DNA from: an uncultured Christensenellaceae bacterium
GTDB taxonomy: Bacteria > Bacillota > Clostridia > Christensenellales > CAG-314
Direction of reading: 5' to 3'
Length of the DNA: 64,000 nucleotides
Assembly: GCA_910586905.1 (NCBI GenBank)
Contig: CAJUIV010000001.1
Span: forward strand, 104,450-168,449
Each line of letters opens with the position of its first letter. The first letter of the stretch is position 1. Below the pieces are notes generated by a model that saw only the letters and a program-made list of their open reading frames with translations, was not told where the DNA came from and ran no database searches. The position numbers and the translations under genes are program-made. Shown in pieces: positions 52,227 through 61,475 of the stretch.

Positions 52227-52583
52227 CTTATTTATTTGATTTGCGCAAGATATTGCATTTGATTTACGGTTGAACGTCTAATCCGGTTACAGCTTCATAA
52301 ACGTCGCAAATGGCTCGTCGGTAAGTTATTTGGCTTAACCTTTGTTTTGCGATACGTTTTGCAAAATATCCGCGAATTCTATTTTTTAAACTGATTTTTT
52401 GCCTTTATTGTCAGCCGCGTAATATGTCGTTTGTCCGTATACAATCAGAATGTAAACGGAGGCGTAATATGTTGTCCGCGTATAAAAAAGTATGTCGAAG
52501 TATACAATCTAACAGGTTTCATATCCTTGCCCGAAAGAAAAAAATAAACAATCGCGGTTTTTTTTCATTTATGTATTTTGATA

Positions 52584-52613
52584 TTGACATTACCGCACGG
52601 GGGGGGGTATACT
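52584..52613 (+). promoter_or_regulatory. G9-tract promoter of the sugar/ABC operon
   Basis: TTGACA (52584-52589), 18 nt, TATACT (52608-52613). The last nine spacer bases (52599-52607) are all G, abutting the -10 box. About 73 nt of leader to the first gene. The gap 52227-52583 contains no supported gene. Confidence 0.7.
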
Positions 52614-52692
52614 TTTAGCCGAAGTTTATAAGGCGTAATTGTTGCCTTTGTACTGCGGATAAAAACCAAAACGTTAACGTAAGGTAAGGAAA

Positions 52693-53514
52693 ATGATTTC
52701 GGGAGCAAAAAAAGGACAGAATTTCAGATGCGGTTTTTACGATATTTCGCCCGAAAAAAGACTTTCCGCCATAAAGAACGCAGGCTTTGACGAAACGATG
52801 TTTTGGTGGGGCGACGAGTACGAGGATACCGACGGTTCCCGATATAAATTGTTCGATACGGCGGTTAAACTCGGATTGGAAGTAAATACTTGTCATTTTC
52901 CGTCCACTCACGCCGATTATTTGTGGTATAACGACGTCCGCGCCGACAGTTACGTTAAACAGTTCGACGCAGCGTGCAAAGATTGCGGCGAACGCGGAAT
53001 AAAAAACTTGGTTTTGCATCTGACGCGCAGGTTGATTACTCCGGAGCCTAACGAATACGGCGTTGCCAATTTTGCAAAAATGCTGGAATCCGCCGAGAAG
53101 CACGGAGTTGTGATAGCGATAGAAAACACGCGGTTTTTAAGGTACAACGACTTTATTTTACAGCGCTTTAAAAGCGGAAGTATCGGTTTCTGTTACGATA
53201 CGGGGCATAACAACGCGTATACTCCGAACGAAAGTCCGTTGGATAAATACGGCGGAATGCTTGTAACCACGCATATACACGATAACGTAGGAGCGGTCGG
53301 TTGCGAACCCGACCAACATCATCTGATGGGCGAAGGAAACGTCGATTTCGATAAGGTATTCGCTAAATTCAAACGCTTTAACGCCAAGCACTACAATTTG
53401 GAAAGTTATTGTAACGAAACAAGCGAATACTACGGCAAATTGACTTTGGATAACTATTTGCAATTATCTTACGGTAAGTTAGACGCACAGCTAAAAAAGA
53501 GCGGCTGTGAATAA
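52693..53514 (+). CDS. Sugar phosphate isomerase/epimerase (TIM barrel)
   Basis: An AP-endonuclease-2-like TIM barrel. Typical metal-ligand segments are VVIAIENT (Glu), GFCYDTGHNNAY (Asp, His), VTTHIHDN (His) and HHLMGEGNVDFDKVF. The family isomerises or epimerises sugars and inositols. 273 residues, ATG with AAGGA. It is the first gene of an operon with an ABC importer (57-nt gap), so it probably acts on the imported carbohydrate or its phosphate. Confidence 0.9.
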   Translation: MISGAKKGQNFRCGFYDISPEKRLSAIKNAGFDETMFWWGDEYEDTDGSRYKLFDTAVKLGLEVNTCHFPSTHADYLWYNDVRADSYVKQFDAACKDCGERGIKNLVLHLTRRLITPEPNEYGVANFAKMLESAEKHGVVIAIENTRFLRYNDFILQRFKSGSIGFCYDTGHNNAYTPNESPLDKYGGMLVTTHIHDNVGAVGCEPDQHHLMGEGNVDFDKVFAKFKRFNAKHYNLESYCNETSEYYGKLTLDNYLQLSYGKLDAQLKKSGCE

Positions 53515-53571
53515 ATAAGGTAATCTCGCCGCAGAAGGCGACGTTATAAAAAGAAATAAAAGGAGAAAAAA

Positions 53572-54795
53572 ATGAAAAAGAAACTTTTTAGTATGCTTCT
53601 TGTTTTTGCATTGGTAGTTGCGTCTGTTATGACAATCGTAGCTTGCACACCTAACAATGGCAACGACAGCATCGACGATATTATTGCCCAAGGGCAAAAA
53701 ATGACAACGGAGCAGTTGCTTGAAAAAGCAAAGGCCGAAACGGGCGTTTTTACCGCTTACGGAACTTCTTCTCGTATTGCCGACGCTATGATAAGCTTTA
53801 TCGATAAGTACGGTAAAGACCTTGGTATCGATAACGATACGTCCAAAGGCGTTAAGAAAAACGACAGCGACGCTTATACTCTTTTAGCCGCCGAATACGC
53901 GTCTAAACAGAATAAGGGCGCTTCTATGGTTATGGTGCAAGACGGCGCTCAACTTATTCTTTACAGAGAAGAAAGTGAAATGCTTAAAAACTACGTTCCT
54001 TCCACTCTTGAAGGAATACCCGACGGCGAGCTTGTTCCTTTGGTTCACCAATACATCAATAAATTGTTTATTTGGAACAAAACCGGCAGCGGAGCCGACA
54101 TCAAAGTTACCAACGTATGGCAAGTAGTCGACGACGAATTTATGGGAAGCAAACAGCTGTTCTTCAAAAATCCCAAAACGGAACAAGTTAACAAAAACTT
54201 CCTGATAATGCTTACAAGCGACGCTTGGGCAAAGAAATTGGCGGATTCGTACAAAGCTCTTTACAACAAAGATATCGTACTTGACAACGATTGTCCTAAC
54301 GCAGGATATCAATGGGTTAAAAAATTCTTAACTAAGGCAAACTTCTCTTACGACGGAGACAGCAAAATTGCCGCAGGACTTGAAAAACCCGAAAACGCAG
54401 GAAATATGGGATTGTTCGTTTTGTCGAAGCTTCGCGACGCTCAGGACGTTAACAACTTCCAAGTAGCCGCTTGGCAAAACGTGCCTCAAGGTAAAACGGT
54501 TGCCGTAGAGCCTTTTGCAGGATTTATGTATCCTATGTACTGCCAAATCACCACTAAAGCTCCGCGTCCTTACACAGCCATGTTGTTTATCAACTATTTG
54601 ATGGAAGAAGAAGGTTTTGCAGCTTGGGGAGATTCTTGGGGCGCTTACTCCACGAACAGCAACATTCAAGTTAACGACGGAGACAAACCTTTGTCTTTCT
54701 GGAGAGATACTTTGGTAATAGAAGACGCTTCTTATATTAAGACGAGCGTCGGTACCGTAGGACAATTTATCGATACCATTATTGCCGGTAAATAA
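53572..54795 (+). CDS. ABC transporter substrate-binding lipoprotein
   Basis: Signal peptide with lipobox IVACT near residue 24, then a 380-residue periplasmic-binding-type protein. Segments VFTAYGTSSRIADAM, GASMVMVQDGAQLILYR and AVEPFAGFMYPMYCQ fit the family 1 iron/hexose-phosphate/polyamine-like binders (FbpA/AfuA type). AAAGGAG precedes the ATG. Next to a sugar isomerase, a sugar or sugar-phosphate ligand is more likely than iron, but that is inference. A hairpin separates it from the permease gene. Confidence 0.88.
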   Translation: MKKKLFSMLLVFALVVASVMTIVACTPNNGNDSIDDIIAQGQKMTTEQLLEKAKAETGVFTAYGTSSRIADAMISFIDKYGKDLGIDNDTSKGVKKNDSDAYTLLAAEYASKQNKGASMVMVQDGAQLILYREESEMLKNYVPSTLEGIPDGELVPLVHQYINKLFIWNKTGSGADIKVTNVWQVVDDEFMGSKQLFFKNPKTEQVNKNFLIMLTSDAWAKKLADSYKALYNKDIVLDNDCPNAGYQWVKKFLTKANFSYDGDSKIAAGLEKPENAGNMGLFVLSKLRDAQDVNNFQVAAWQNVPQGKTVAVEPFAGFMYPMYCQITTKAPRPYTAMLFINYLMEEEGFAAWGDSWGAYSTNSNIQVNDGDKPLSFWRDTLVIEDASYIKTSVGTVGQFIDTIIAGK

Positions 54796-54818
54796 TAAAG
54801 TTTAAATAGTTAAATCGA

Positions 54819-54848
54819 GGTTAGGGGGCGGCAATGTCGCCCCTTACC
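54819..54848 (+). promoter_or_regulatory. Intercistronic hairpin between binding protein and permease genes
   Basis: GGTTAGGGGGCG (54819-54830) and CGCCCCTTACC (54838-54848) form a very stable stem with a GCAATGT loop and no T run. Such hairpins protect the upstream mRNA from 3' decay and make the binding protein more abundant than the permease. Confidence 0.65.
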
Positions 54849-54863
54849 TAATAAGGAGAACAT

Positions 54864-56705
54864 ATGCTCAATACATTAGAAACAAGTAAGTGGAGGAAAT
54901 TCGGAAACGGGTTAAAACGTTTCTTTTCTCAACCTGCGAATATAATACTTGTTCTTACTGTTGTTGTTTTAGGTTTTTTTACTCTCTATCCTTTAATTTT
55001 ACTCGTTTTAGATACTTTCAAAGTACAAATTGCCGATAAATTATTGCCGGGATTCGCCGATATAAAAGTCGGGTCGTATACGGGTTTGCACTGGACAACG
55101 ATTCTTTTTTCCAATGAAAGCACAATGTACTTTTGGAAACCGCTGGGCAACTCGCTGCTAATGTCGTTAATTGCAAGTGTTCTTGCGATTTTGTACGGCG
55201 GTATAGTGGCGTTCTTGATTACCCGTACGGATTTAAAAGGTAAAAAATTCTTGTCCGCCGTTTTTGTATTTCCGTATATAATGCCATCTTGGACTATAGC
55301 GTCGTTCTGGCAGAACTTTTGGCAGAATCCGGATATCGGAACGCGTACTGGCGGAATGTGGTATAATTTAGGCTTAGCAATAGCCAAAAATAATCCGGCG
55401 AACGTATCGAGTTTCTTTAAAGTTCCCGAAAGTTTCGTTTACGGTTTAGTTCCCAGCGCAATAGTTTTGGGTCTGCATTACGCTCCGTTCGCTTATATAT
55501 TGATAGGCGGTATTCTGCGTAATATGGACGCCAACTTGGAAGAAGCGGCAACCGTTTTGAAAGCCGGCCGTATGAAAATCATTCGCCGTATAACGCTGCC
55601 TATAGTTATGCCAGCGTTGCTTTCCACATTTTTGTTGGTCTTTTCCAGTTCTATGAGCGCGTACGCGGTACCCAAATTTTTGGGCGGACCTTCCGGTTTT
55701 TCCGTGTTGACGACAACTATGAAAGAGTTTTTCGGAAGAGGCTGGAACGGAAGAGGCTACATAATGGCCGTCTTTATGATTATAATCGGTATGTTTATAT
55801 TGGGCTTGAACCAGTATTTTACAGGCAGACGTAAATCGTTTACGACCGTTACGGGAAAGTCCGGACAGATTTCTTATATCAAACTTAAGTATTGGAAATG
55901 GATAATCGCCGTACTGTTGGTTATACTAAGCCTTTATTGTTCTATTTTACCGTTAATTTCGTTTGCATTGGAATCTATATGCGAAATTCCGGGAGATTAT
56001 AGGCAATTCACTTTGAAGTATTGGATTTCAAAGGAAAAAACCAATACGAACGGAGTACGCGGAATATTCTTCGAACCTCAGGTGCGCGAAGCGTTCCTGC
56101 ACAGTTTCGGGTTGGCTATATGCTGCGCTTTGATTGCCGGAACAGTAGGTATTCTGGTGGGATACGCAGTATCTAAAAAAAGAGGTACCCGTCTTTCGCG
56201 TATTGCTGATAATCTAGCGTTTCTTCCCTATCTTATGCCCTCTATGGCAATGGGCGCCGCATTTTTGGCAATCGGTATGGCAACGGGCACTTATCCGTCG
56301 TTTTTCCTGCTGGTTCTCGTCGGTTCTATAAAATATCTGCCGTTTGCTTCCCGCAGCGGAATCAACGCGATGCTGCAGTTATCGGGAGAAATTGAAGAAG
56401 CGGCTATAATGGTTAACGTTCCGTGGTGGAAACGGATGCTGCGCATAATCGTGCCTATACAAAAGTCAACGTTTATTTCGGGCTATTTATTGCCGTTTAC
56501 CTCTTGTATGAGAGAATTGTCGTTATTCACTTTGCTTGCGCCTACGACTATGGTATTGATGACGACGCTGCTCGACGATTGGATGCAATGGTGGTCGCAA
56601 TCTGCAAATGCGCTCAATCTGATTATAATAGTAACGATATTGGTTATTAACTTTATAGTAAACAAGATAACGGGCGCGTCTATCGACAAAGGTGTCGGCG
56701 GCTAA
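54864..56705 (+). CDS. ABC transporter permease, two fused membrane domains
   Basis: A 613-residue permease with about 12 TM helices. It has two BPD-type EAA loops: one in NLEEAATVLKAGRMKIIRRITLPIVMP (about 225-251) and one in EIEEAAIMVNVPWWKRMLRIIVPI (about 512-535). It is thus a head-to-tail fused dimer as in FbpB/AfuB/ThiP transporters. AAGGAG precedes the ATG. It pairs with the ATPase downstream (41-nt gap) and the binding protein upstream. Confidence 0.93.
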   Translation: MLNTLETSKWRKFGNGLKRFFSQPANIILVLTVVVLGFFTLYPLILLVLDTFKVQIADKLLPGFADIKVGSYTGLHWTTILFSNESTMYFWKPLGNSLLMSLIASVLAILYGGIVAFLITRTDLKGKKFLSAVFVFPYIMPSWTIASFWQNFWQNPDIGTRTGGMWYNLGLAIAKNNPANVSSFFKVPESFVYGLVPSAIVLGLHYAPFAYILIGGILRNMDANLEEAATVLKAGRMKIIRRITLPIVMPALLSTFLLVFSSSMSAYAVPKFLGGPSGFSVLTTTMKEFFGRGWNGRGYIMAVFMIIIGMFILGLNQYFTGRRKSFTTVTGKSGQISYIKLKYWKWIIAVLLVILSLYCSILPLISFALESICEIPGDYRQFTLKYWISKEKTNTNGVRGIFFEPQVREAFLHSFGLAICCALIAGTVGILVGYAVSKKRGTRLSRIADNLAFLPYLMPSMAMGAAFLAIGMATGTYPSFFLLVLVGSIKYLPFASRSGINAMLQLSGEIEEAAIMVNVPWWKRMLRIIVPIQKSTFISGYLLPFTSCMRELSLFTLLAPTTMVLMTTLLDDWMQWWSQSANALNLIIIVTILVINFIVNKITGASIDKGVGG

Positions 56706-56746
56706 GAACAAGACTGTTTTAAACTGACAATTAGGAGAAAAATAAA

Positions 56747-58321
56747 ATGCCAAAAATAACTTTAGAACACGTAACAAAAAGATTTGATAAGTTCGTAGCG
56801 GTAGAAGACTTAAATATGGTTATAGAAGACCGCGATTTCGTAACTCTATTGGGACCTTCGGGCTGTGGAAAAACGACTACTCTTCGTATGATAGCCGGAT
56901 TGGAAACGCCTACGGAAGGGCGAATTACAATCGGCGATACAGTTGTTTTCGATAGTGAAAAAGGTATCAACATAACGCCCGGAAAGCGCGATATCGGTTT
57001 CTTATTCCAAAACTACGCTTTGTGGCCGCATATGACGGTTTATCAGAATATCCATTTCGGTTTGGAAAACTTGAAAGAAGAAAAACCGAAAATCGCTTTG
57101 GAAGCAAGAGCCGCGCAGCAGATAATAGATATCCTGAGCGACTATCAGCGCGTTGTGGATATTATAAAAGATAACGCCGACGAGGAAGCGGGCAAAACTA
57201 AGAAGTCGGAAGTTGATAAAACCGAATTGGCTTTGATAGACACTTACAAAATTTCGCAATATTCCGCACAGAAAATAATCGGATATAATCTGGATAAATC
57301 GGAAAATCCTCAAGAAATTATTACGAAGACTGTCGAGGAATTACAGCAAAAAATTACCGCCGCTCACGAATCCGCGGCAAAAGAAAATTGTTCGTTGAAC
57401 GAAAAATTCGAATACGTTAAAGACGGCGAAATTGTAACGAGCGTACGCAGACTTTCCAAGGAAGAAATGGATTTGGAGGTTCGCAGAGTTTCGCGAATAC
57501 TTAAAATCGGTATTTTTATGAAGCGTTATCCCGCGGAGCTTTCCGGCGGTCAGCAACAGCGTGTAGCGATAGCTCGTACGCTTGCAACAAGTCCGAAAGT
57601 TTTATTTATGGACGAACCGCTTTCTAATTTGGACGCTAAGTTGCGTTTGGAAATGCGTACGGAACTCAAACGTTTACATGCGGAAACGGATTCCACGTTT
57701 GTGTACGTTACTCACGACCAGTTGGAAGCTATGACGCTTGCCACGAAAGTGTGTTTGATGAGTATGGGTCATCTTCAGCAGTACGACCCGCCGCTTGTTA
57801 CTTACAACAATCCGAACAATTTGTTCGTTGCCGATTTTGTCGGTAACCCCACAATGAACTTTATTCACGGAAAAGCGAAAATCAACGGCAACAAAGCGGA
57901 ATTGGAAGCGCTTGGCGATAAATTTGTGTTCGATAGCGATGAAATTACAGCCGAAGGCGAATTGGAAGTAGTTGTAGGCGTTCGTCCCGAATTCCTGCGT
58001 TTAGAGCAAGGCGCGCTTGTCGGGAGAGTATACGCAACGCTGCCTGCCGGTATGGAAACTACCGTTAAACTTGCGGTTAACGACGAAGTTCTTACGGCGG
58101 TTGTATTCGGAGGAGTCGACTATCCGATAAATCACGATATCAATTACGAAATAATCGGCAAAGGCATAATTCTGTTCGATAAAGAAAGCCAAAATAAAAT
58201 AGGTATCGGAAGTTTGACGCTTGCTAATTCCAAAAAAGCCGCGCCTGCAAAGGCAACGGAAGAAAAAGCGGAAAAGAAAGCCGCGCCTAAAAAAACGACG
58301 GCAAAAAAATCCGCAAAGTAA
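56747..58321 (+). CDS. ABC transporter ATPase with large helical-domain insert
   Basis: Walker A GPSGCGKTTT lies at 36-45, Q-loop FLFQNYALWPH near 86-96, signature LSGGQQQR at 265-272 and Walker B VLFMDEPLSNLDAKLR at 285-300, with the H-loop in VYVTHDQLEAM. The Q-loop-to-signature distance is about 177 residues instead of the usual ~52, so about 125 extra residues (EEKPKIALEARAA to EMDLEVRR), charged and helical, are inserted. A regulatory C-terminal domain follows, and the last ~30 residues are Lys/Ala-rich. 524 residues in total. Confidence 0.92.
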   Translation: MPKITLEHVTKRFDKFVAVEDLNMVIEDRDFVTLLGPSGCGKTTTLRMIAGLETPTEGRITIGDTVVFDSEKGINITPGKRDIGFLFQNYALWPHMTVYQNIHFGLENLKEEKPKIALEARAAQQIIDILSDYQRVVDIIKDNADEEAGKTKKSEVDKTELALIDTYKISQYSAQKIIGYNLDKSENPQEIITKTVEELQQKITAAHESAAKENCSLNEKFEYVKDGEIVTSVRRLSKEEMDLEVRRVSRILKIGIFMKRYPAELSGGQQQRVAIARTLATSPKVLFMDEPLSNLDAKLRLEMRTELKRLHAETDSTFVYVTHDQLEAMTLATKVCLMSMGHLQQYDPPLVTYNNPNNLFVADFVGNPTMNFIHGKAKINGNKAELEALGDKFVFDSDEITAEGELEVVVGVRPEFLRLEQGALVGRVYATLPAGMETTVKLAVNDEVLTAVVFGGVDYPINHDINYEIIGKGIILFDKESQNKIGIGSLTLANSKKAAPAKATEEKAEKKAAPKKTTAKKSAK

Positions 58322-58344
58322 TATTATAAACGGAAATTCGTATT

Positions 58345-58376
58345 AAAAAGAGTTCGGTAATACTGAACTCTTTTTA
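58345..58376 (+). terminator. Terminator of the sugar/ABC operon
   Basis: AAAAAGAGTTC and GAACTCTTTTT pair around GGTAATACT. It follows the ATPase stop by about 25 nt. Confidence 0.88.
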
Positions 58377-58611
58377 CTTTTGTGTGTTTACTTTACGGCG
58401 ATATTATGTTATACTTATTTCATCGGTATTGCGAAGGTAAAACTGTTATTAGCTTGACGCGTCGTGTCGTTTTTCGGTAAAAAGCCGTAAAACGGAAAAG
58501 CGTCCGGCATACCAAGCCGCGCAATACGTCGATTATAAAAAATACTTTGCGGCGTAAACTTGTGCAAAAGCCGGTTTATACGTTGCAAATTTAAATGTTC
58601 AAGGAGAAATT

Positions 58612-60348
58612 ATGTCTTTACGGCAGCTTACAACGGTGTGGGGCGAAAAAATTACGGACAAGCCCCTTCAGGAATATCCACGTCCGCAATTCGTCCGCAA
58701 AAGCTATGTGAATTTAAACGGATACTGGGATTACGCAATAACTAAAAGCGACGCTATTCCGACAGTTTTCGACGGTAAAATACTGGTGCCGTTTTCCCCC
58801 GAATGCGCGTTGTCGGGAGTTAACAGACAGCTTAAACCCAAGGAATATTTATATTACCGCACGACGTTTACTTTGACTAAAAGTTTTGTAAAGGACGTAG
58901 TATTGCTCAATTTCGGAGCGGTAGACCAGATTTGCGACGTGTACGTTAACGGACAAAAAGTTTGTCATCACGAGGGCGGCTACAACGCGTTTTCCGCGGA
59001 TATAACTGCGGCATTGAAGGAACGTGATAACGAACTGCTATTGCGGGTGCGCGATTTTACAGATACAAAGCACTACGCAAACGGCAAGCAGTCCTCTAAC
59101 CGCAAGGGTATGTGGTATACGCCTCAAAGCGGAATTTGGCAAACGGTATGGCTCGAGAGCGTTCCGTCTCAGCATATTCAATCTTTGCGTATCACTCCCG
59201 ATATAGACAATGCCTGCGTATCCGTCGATATCATATCGAATTTTGACGAACCAGTAACCGTCGTCGTTACCGACGGCGAAAAGGAAATAGTCAAAGCCGA
59301 CGGTAAAAGTTCGGTTAAGTTGTATTTTCCCGACGGCGATTTCCGTTTATGGTCGCCGGAAGACCCTTACCTGTACGGATTAAAAATTATATCGCGCAGA
59401 GATTACGTCGAAAGTTATTTCGGTATGCGTAAATTTTCCTGCGAAAAAGTCGGTAAGTACCGCCGTCTGACGCTTAACAACAAACCGTATTTTCATAACG
59501 GGCTTTTGGATCAGGGGTATTATCCCGACGGATTGTACACTGCCCCGGACGACGAAGCTATGATATTCGACATACTAAAAGCTAAGGAATTAGGTTTTAA
59601 TATGCTGCGTAAGCATATCAAAGTGGAACCGATGCGTTGGTATTATCATTGCGACAGGCTCGGTATGCTCGTATGGCAGGATATGCCCAGCGGAGGTACA
59701 AAACAACACAAATCGGTAACGCTCGTTTTCCCGAATATAGGTATAAACAAGCTTAAAGATAATCGCTATGGACTGTTTTCGCGTAAAAGTGAAAACAGCC
59801 GCGAAACGTTTATTGCGGAATATACCGAAATGTTGGAATTGCTTTATAATTGTACGTCTATTGCAGTGTGGGTGCCTTTTAACGAAGCTTGGGGGCAATT
59901 CGACGCAAACCGAATCGCTCGGCTTACAAAGGATATCGACGCTACTCGCGTTGTCGACCACGCCAGCGGTTGGCACGACCAAGGCGGCGGGGATATAAAC
60001 AGTATGCACGTATATTTTAAAAAAGTACGCCTAAACAAAGACTGTAACCGCGTCGTTTGTCTGACGGAATTCGGCGGATATAGTTTCAAGGATACGGAAC
60101 ACAGTTTTAATCCCGACCATACTTACAGTTATAAAAAATTCGATACCGCACAAGCTTTTAACGACGGCGTTCGCGAATTGTACGGACGCGACGTAATCGC
60201 TCAAATAGACAAGGGACTTTCCGCCGCCGTTTACACTCAGTTAACCGATGTGGAGGACGAAGTAAACGGTTTGTATACTTACGACCGTAAGGTACAAAAG
60301 ATTGACGCGGATATGATGCGCGAAATAAATAAAAAAATCAAGCTGTAG
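58612..60348 (+). CDS. Glycoside hydrolase family 2 protein
   Basis: An N-terminal sugar-binding jelly roll (ending around FTDTKHYANGKQ), an Ig-like middle and a TIM-barrel catalytic domain match GH2 (beta-galactosidase/beta-glucuronidase/mannosidase). The acid/base Glu is in VPFNEAWGQFD (about 425) and the nucleophile in CLTEFGGYS (about 486). No signal peptide is seen, so it acts in the cytoplasm on imported glycosides. 578 residues, ATG with AAGGAG. It lies just after the ABC importer but behind a terminator. Confidence 0.92.
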   Translation: MSLRQLTTVWGEKITDKPLQEYPRPQFVRKSYVNLNGYWDYAITKSDAIPTVFDGKILVPFSPECALSGVNRQLKPKEYLYYRTTFTLTKSFVKDVVLLNFGAVDQICDVYVNGQKVCHHEGGYNAFSADITAALKERDNELLLRVRDFTDTKHYANGKQSSNRKGMWYTPQSGIWQTVWLESVPSQHIQSLRITPDIDNACVSVDIISNFDEPVTVVVTDGEKEIVKADGKSSVKLYFPDGDFRLWSPEDPYLYGLKIISRRDYVESYFGMRKFSCEKVGKYRRLTLNNKPYFHNGLLDQGYYPDGLYTAPDDEAMIFDILKAKELGFNMLRKHIKVEPMRWYYHCDRLGMLVWQDMPSGGTKQHKSVTLVFPNIGINKLKDNRYGLFSRKSENSRETFIAEYTEMLELLYNCTSIAVWVPFNEAWGQFDANRIARLTKDIDATRVVDHASGWHDQGGGDINSMHVYFKKVRLNKDCNRVVCLTEFGGYSFKDTEHSFNPDHTYSYKKFDTAQAFNDGVRELYGRDVIAQIDKGLSAAVYTQLTDVEDEVNGLYTYDRKVQKIDADMMREINKKIKL

Positions 60349-60368
60349 TAAACTTTAGGGGTAGCTTT

Positions 60369-60815
60369 ATGCACGAAGAATTTATGCTCTGCGCGTTGGA
60401 ACAAGCAAAGTTGTCCGCCGAAACAGACGAAGTTCCTATCGGAGCGGTCATCGTTAAAAACGGACAGATTATTGCAAAGGCGCACAATACGCGTAATCAG
60501 TCTAAAAACGCGGTAGAACACGCCGAACTTACGGCTATAAGTAACGCGTGTAAAAAACTTTCCGATTGGCGGCTTACGGGTTGCGATTTGTACGTTACTT
60601 TAGAACCGTGCGTTATGTGTCTGGGCGCGTGTTTCAACGCCCGAATACGTAACGTTTATTTCGGAGCGTACGATTTAAGCGGTAGCGGTTGTTTGCCTCT
60701 TGCCGAAAGTATAGGGCGCACTTTAAATCACGAATTGCAAATTTGCGGCGGAATACTGGAAAAAGATTGTTCCGAAATGCTTACTAAATATTTTAAGTCT
60801 AAACGAGACAAATAA
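60369..60815 (+). CDS. tadA: tRNA adenosine(34) deaminase
   Basis: A zinc deaminase with HAELTAI (about 51) and PCVMCLGACFNARI (about 80), the metal and catalytic motifs. It converts A34 to inosine in tRNA-Arg. Start supported by AGGGG; 148 residues. It begins 21 nt after the GH2 gene on the same strand, so the two probably share a transcript by chance of position. A terminator follows. Confidence 0.94.
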   Translation: MHEEFMLCALEQAKLSAETDEVPIGAVIVKNGQIIAKAHNTRNQSKNAVEHAELTAISNACKKLSDWRLTGCDLYVTLEPCVMCLGACFNARIRNVYFGAYDLSGSGCLPLAESIGRTLNHELQICGGILEKDCSEMLTKYFKSKRDK

Positions 60816-60843
60816 AACTATGTTGACAACGTAACTTCGGTAA

Positions 60844-60880
60844 AACGGCGAGCGGATATACGCTATGCCGTTTTTTTTGT
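60844..60880 (+). terminator. tadA terminator
   Basis: AACGGC with an inner AGCG/CGCT stem around GATATA, then GCCGTT and eight T. Confidence 0.88.
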
Positions 60881-60950
60881 TAAATTCGAAACGGATATAC
60901 GATTTCTAAAAATGTACGTTTTTAAAAATATTTTTTAGTAACAAACAGCG

Positions 60951-60982
60951 TTGATATTTTGATACGGGAGGGGGCGTATTAA
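60951..60982 (+). promoter_or_regulatory. Degenerate G-tract promoter
   Basis: TTGATA (60951-60956), a 20-nt spacer containing GGGAGGGGGCG, then TATTAA. It is a broken version of the G9 promoters and precedes a broken lipoprotein gene. The overlong spacer should make it weak or off. Confidence 0.45.
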
Positions 60983-61028
60983 GTGCGCTAGAGGTTATGC
61001 CCTAATAAATTAAAAAGGAGAAATAATA

Positions 61029-61164
61029 ATGAAAAAATAAAACGCTATTAGCATTTGTAGCCGTTTTAGTACTTGTGCTTACAAGTGTGTTTGCTCTTGC
61101 CGCGTGTACTGGGAAGCACGATGGCGTTATATATGGAAACTATGTGTTAACCGCGCGGAAGTGA
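61029..61164 (+). pseudogene. Frameshifted and truncated lipoprotein gene
   Basis: After an AAGGAG site the ATG is followed by A6 and an immediate in-frame TAA. Removing one A restores a frame reading MKNKTLLAFVAVLVLVLTSV, then FALAACTGKH, a perfect lipoprotein signal with lipobox LAAC, ending at a stop at 61164. So the signal peptide survives but the mature protein is only ~17 residues. A one-base slip in the A run could switch the start back on, but the truncation suggests decay. Confidence 0.6.
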
Positions 61165-61475
61165 ACACGGCAAGTCTCGCGTCTAGAGCGTGTCAGCTTT
61201 GTTTTGCGAGCGGTACTTTTGTACGTCTGGCTTCGCAATGATGTCTCTCACTCTAAATAACCCCGCTTAATTATGCGGTAGTTTGTCGGTTTACGAACAT
61301 TTGAAAATATAATCGGCGCGCGATTGACTTTGTCCGGATTAAAGATAAACCCCTCGAAGCTTTTTTTTGAGGGGTTTACGCTTAAACGCGAATCAATTTT
61401 ATATTGATTCTCGTTATACGTAGTGTTTTCGGCAAACGATTTATAACAATACGCTGTGATTACGCTTATCGTAGG
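61165..61475. other. Intergenic with a terminator hairpin
   Basis: TAAACCCCTC and GAGGGGTTTA (61347-61378) form a hairpin around GAAGCTTTTTTTT between the lipoprotein remnant and the leftward AmaP-like gene. GCGAGCGGTAC and GTACGTCTGGCTTCGC (about 61207-61237) form an imperfect stem. No gene is visible. Confidence 0.55.

Noticed and set aside
54843..54863. GAACATATGCTC near the permease start as an SOS box
   Set aside because: One arm is mismatched and it is made of the ribosome site plus start codon.
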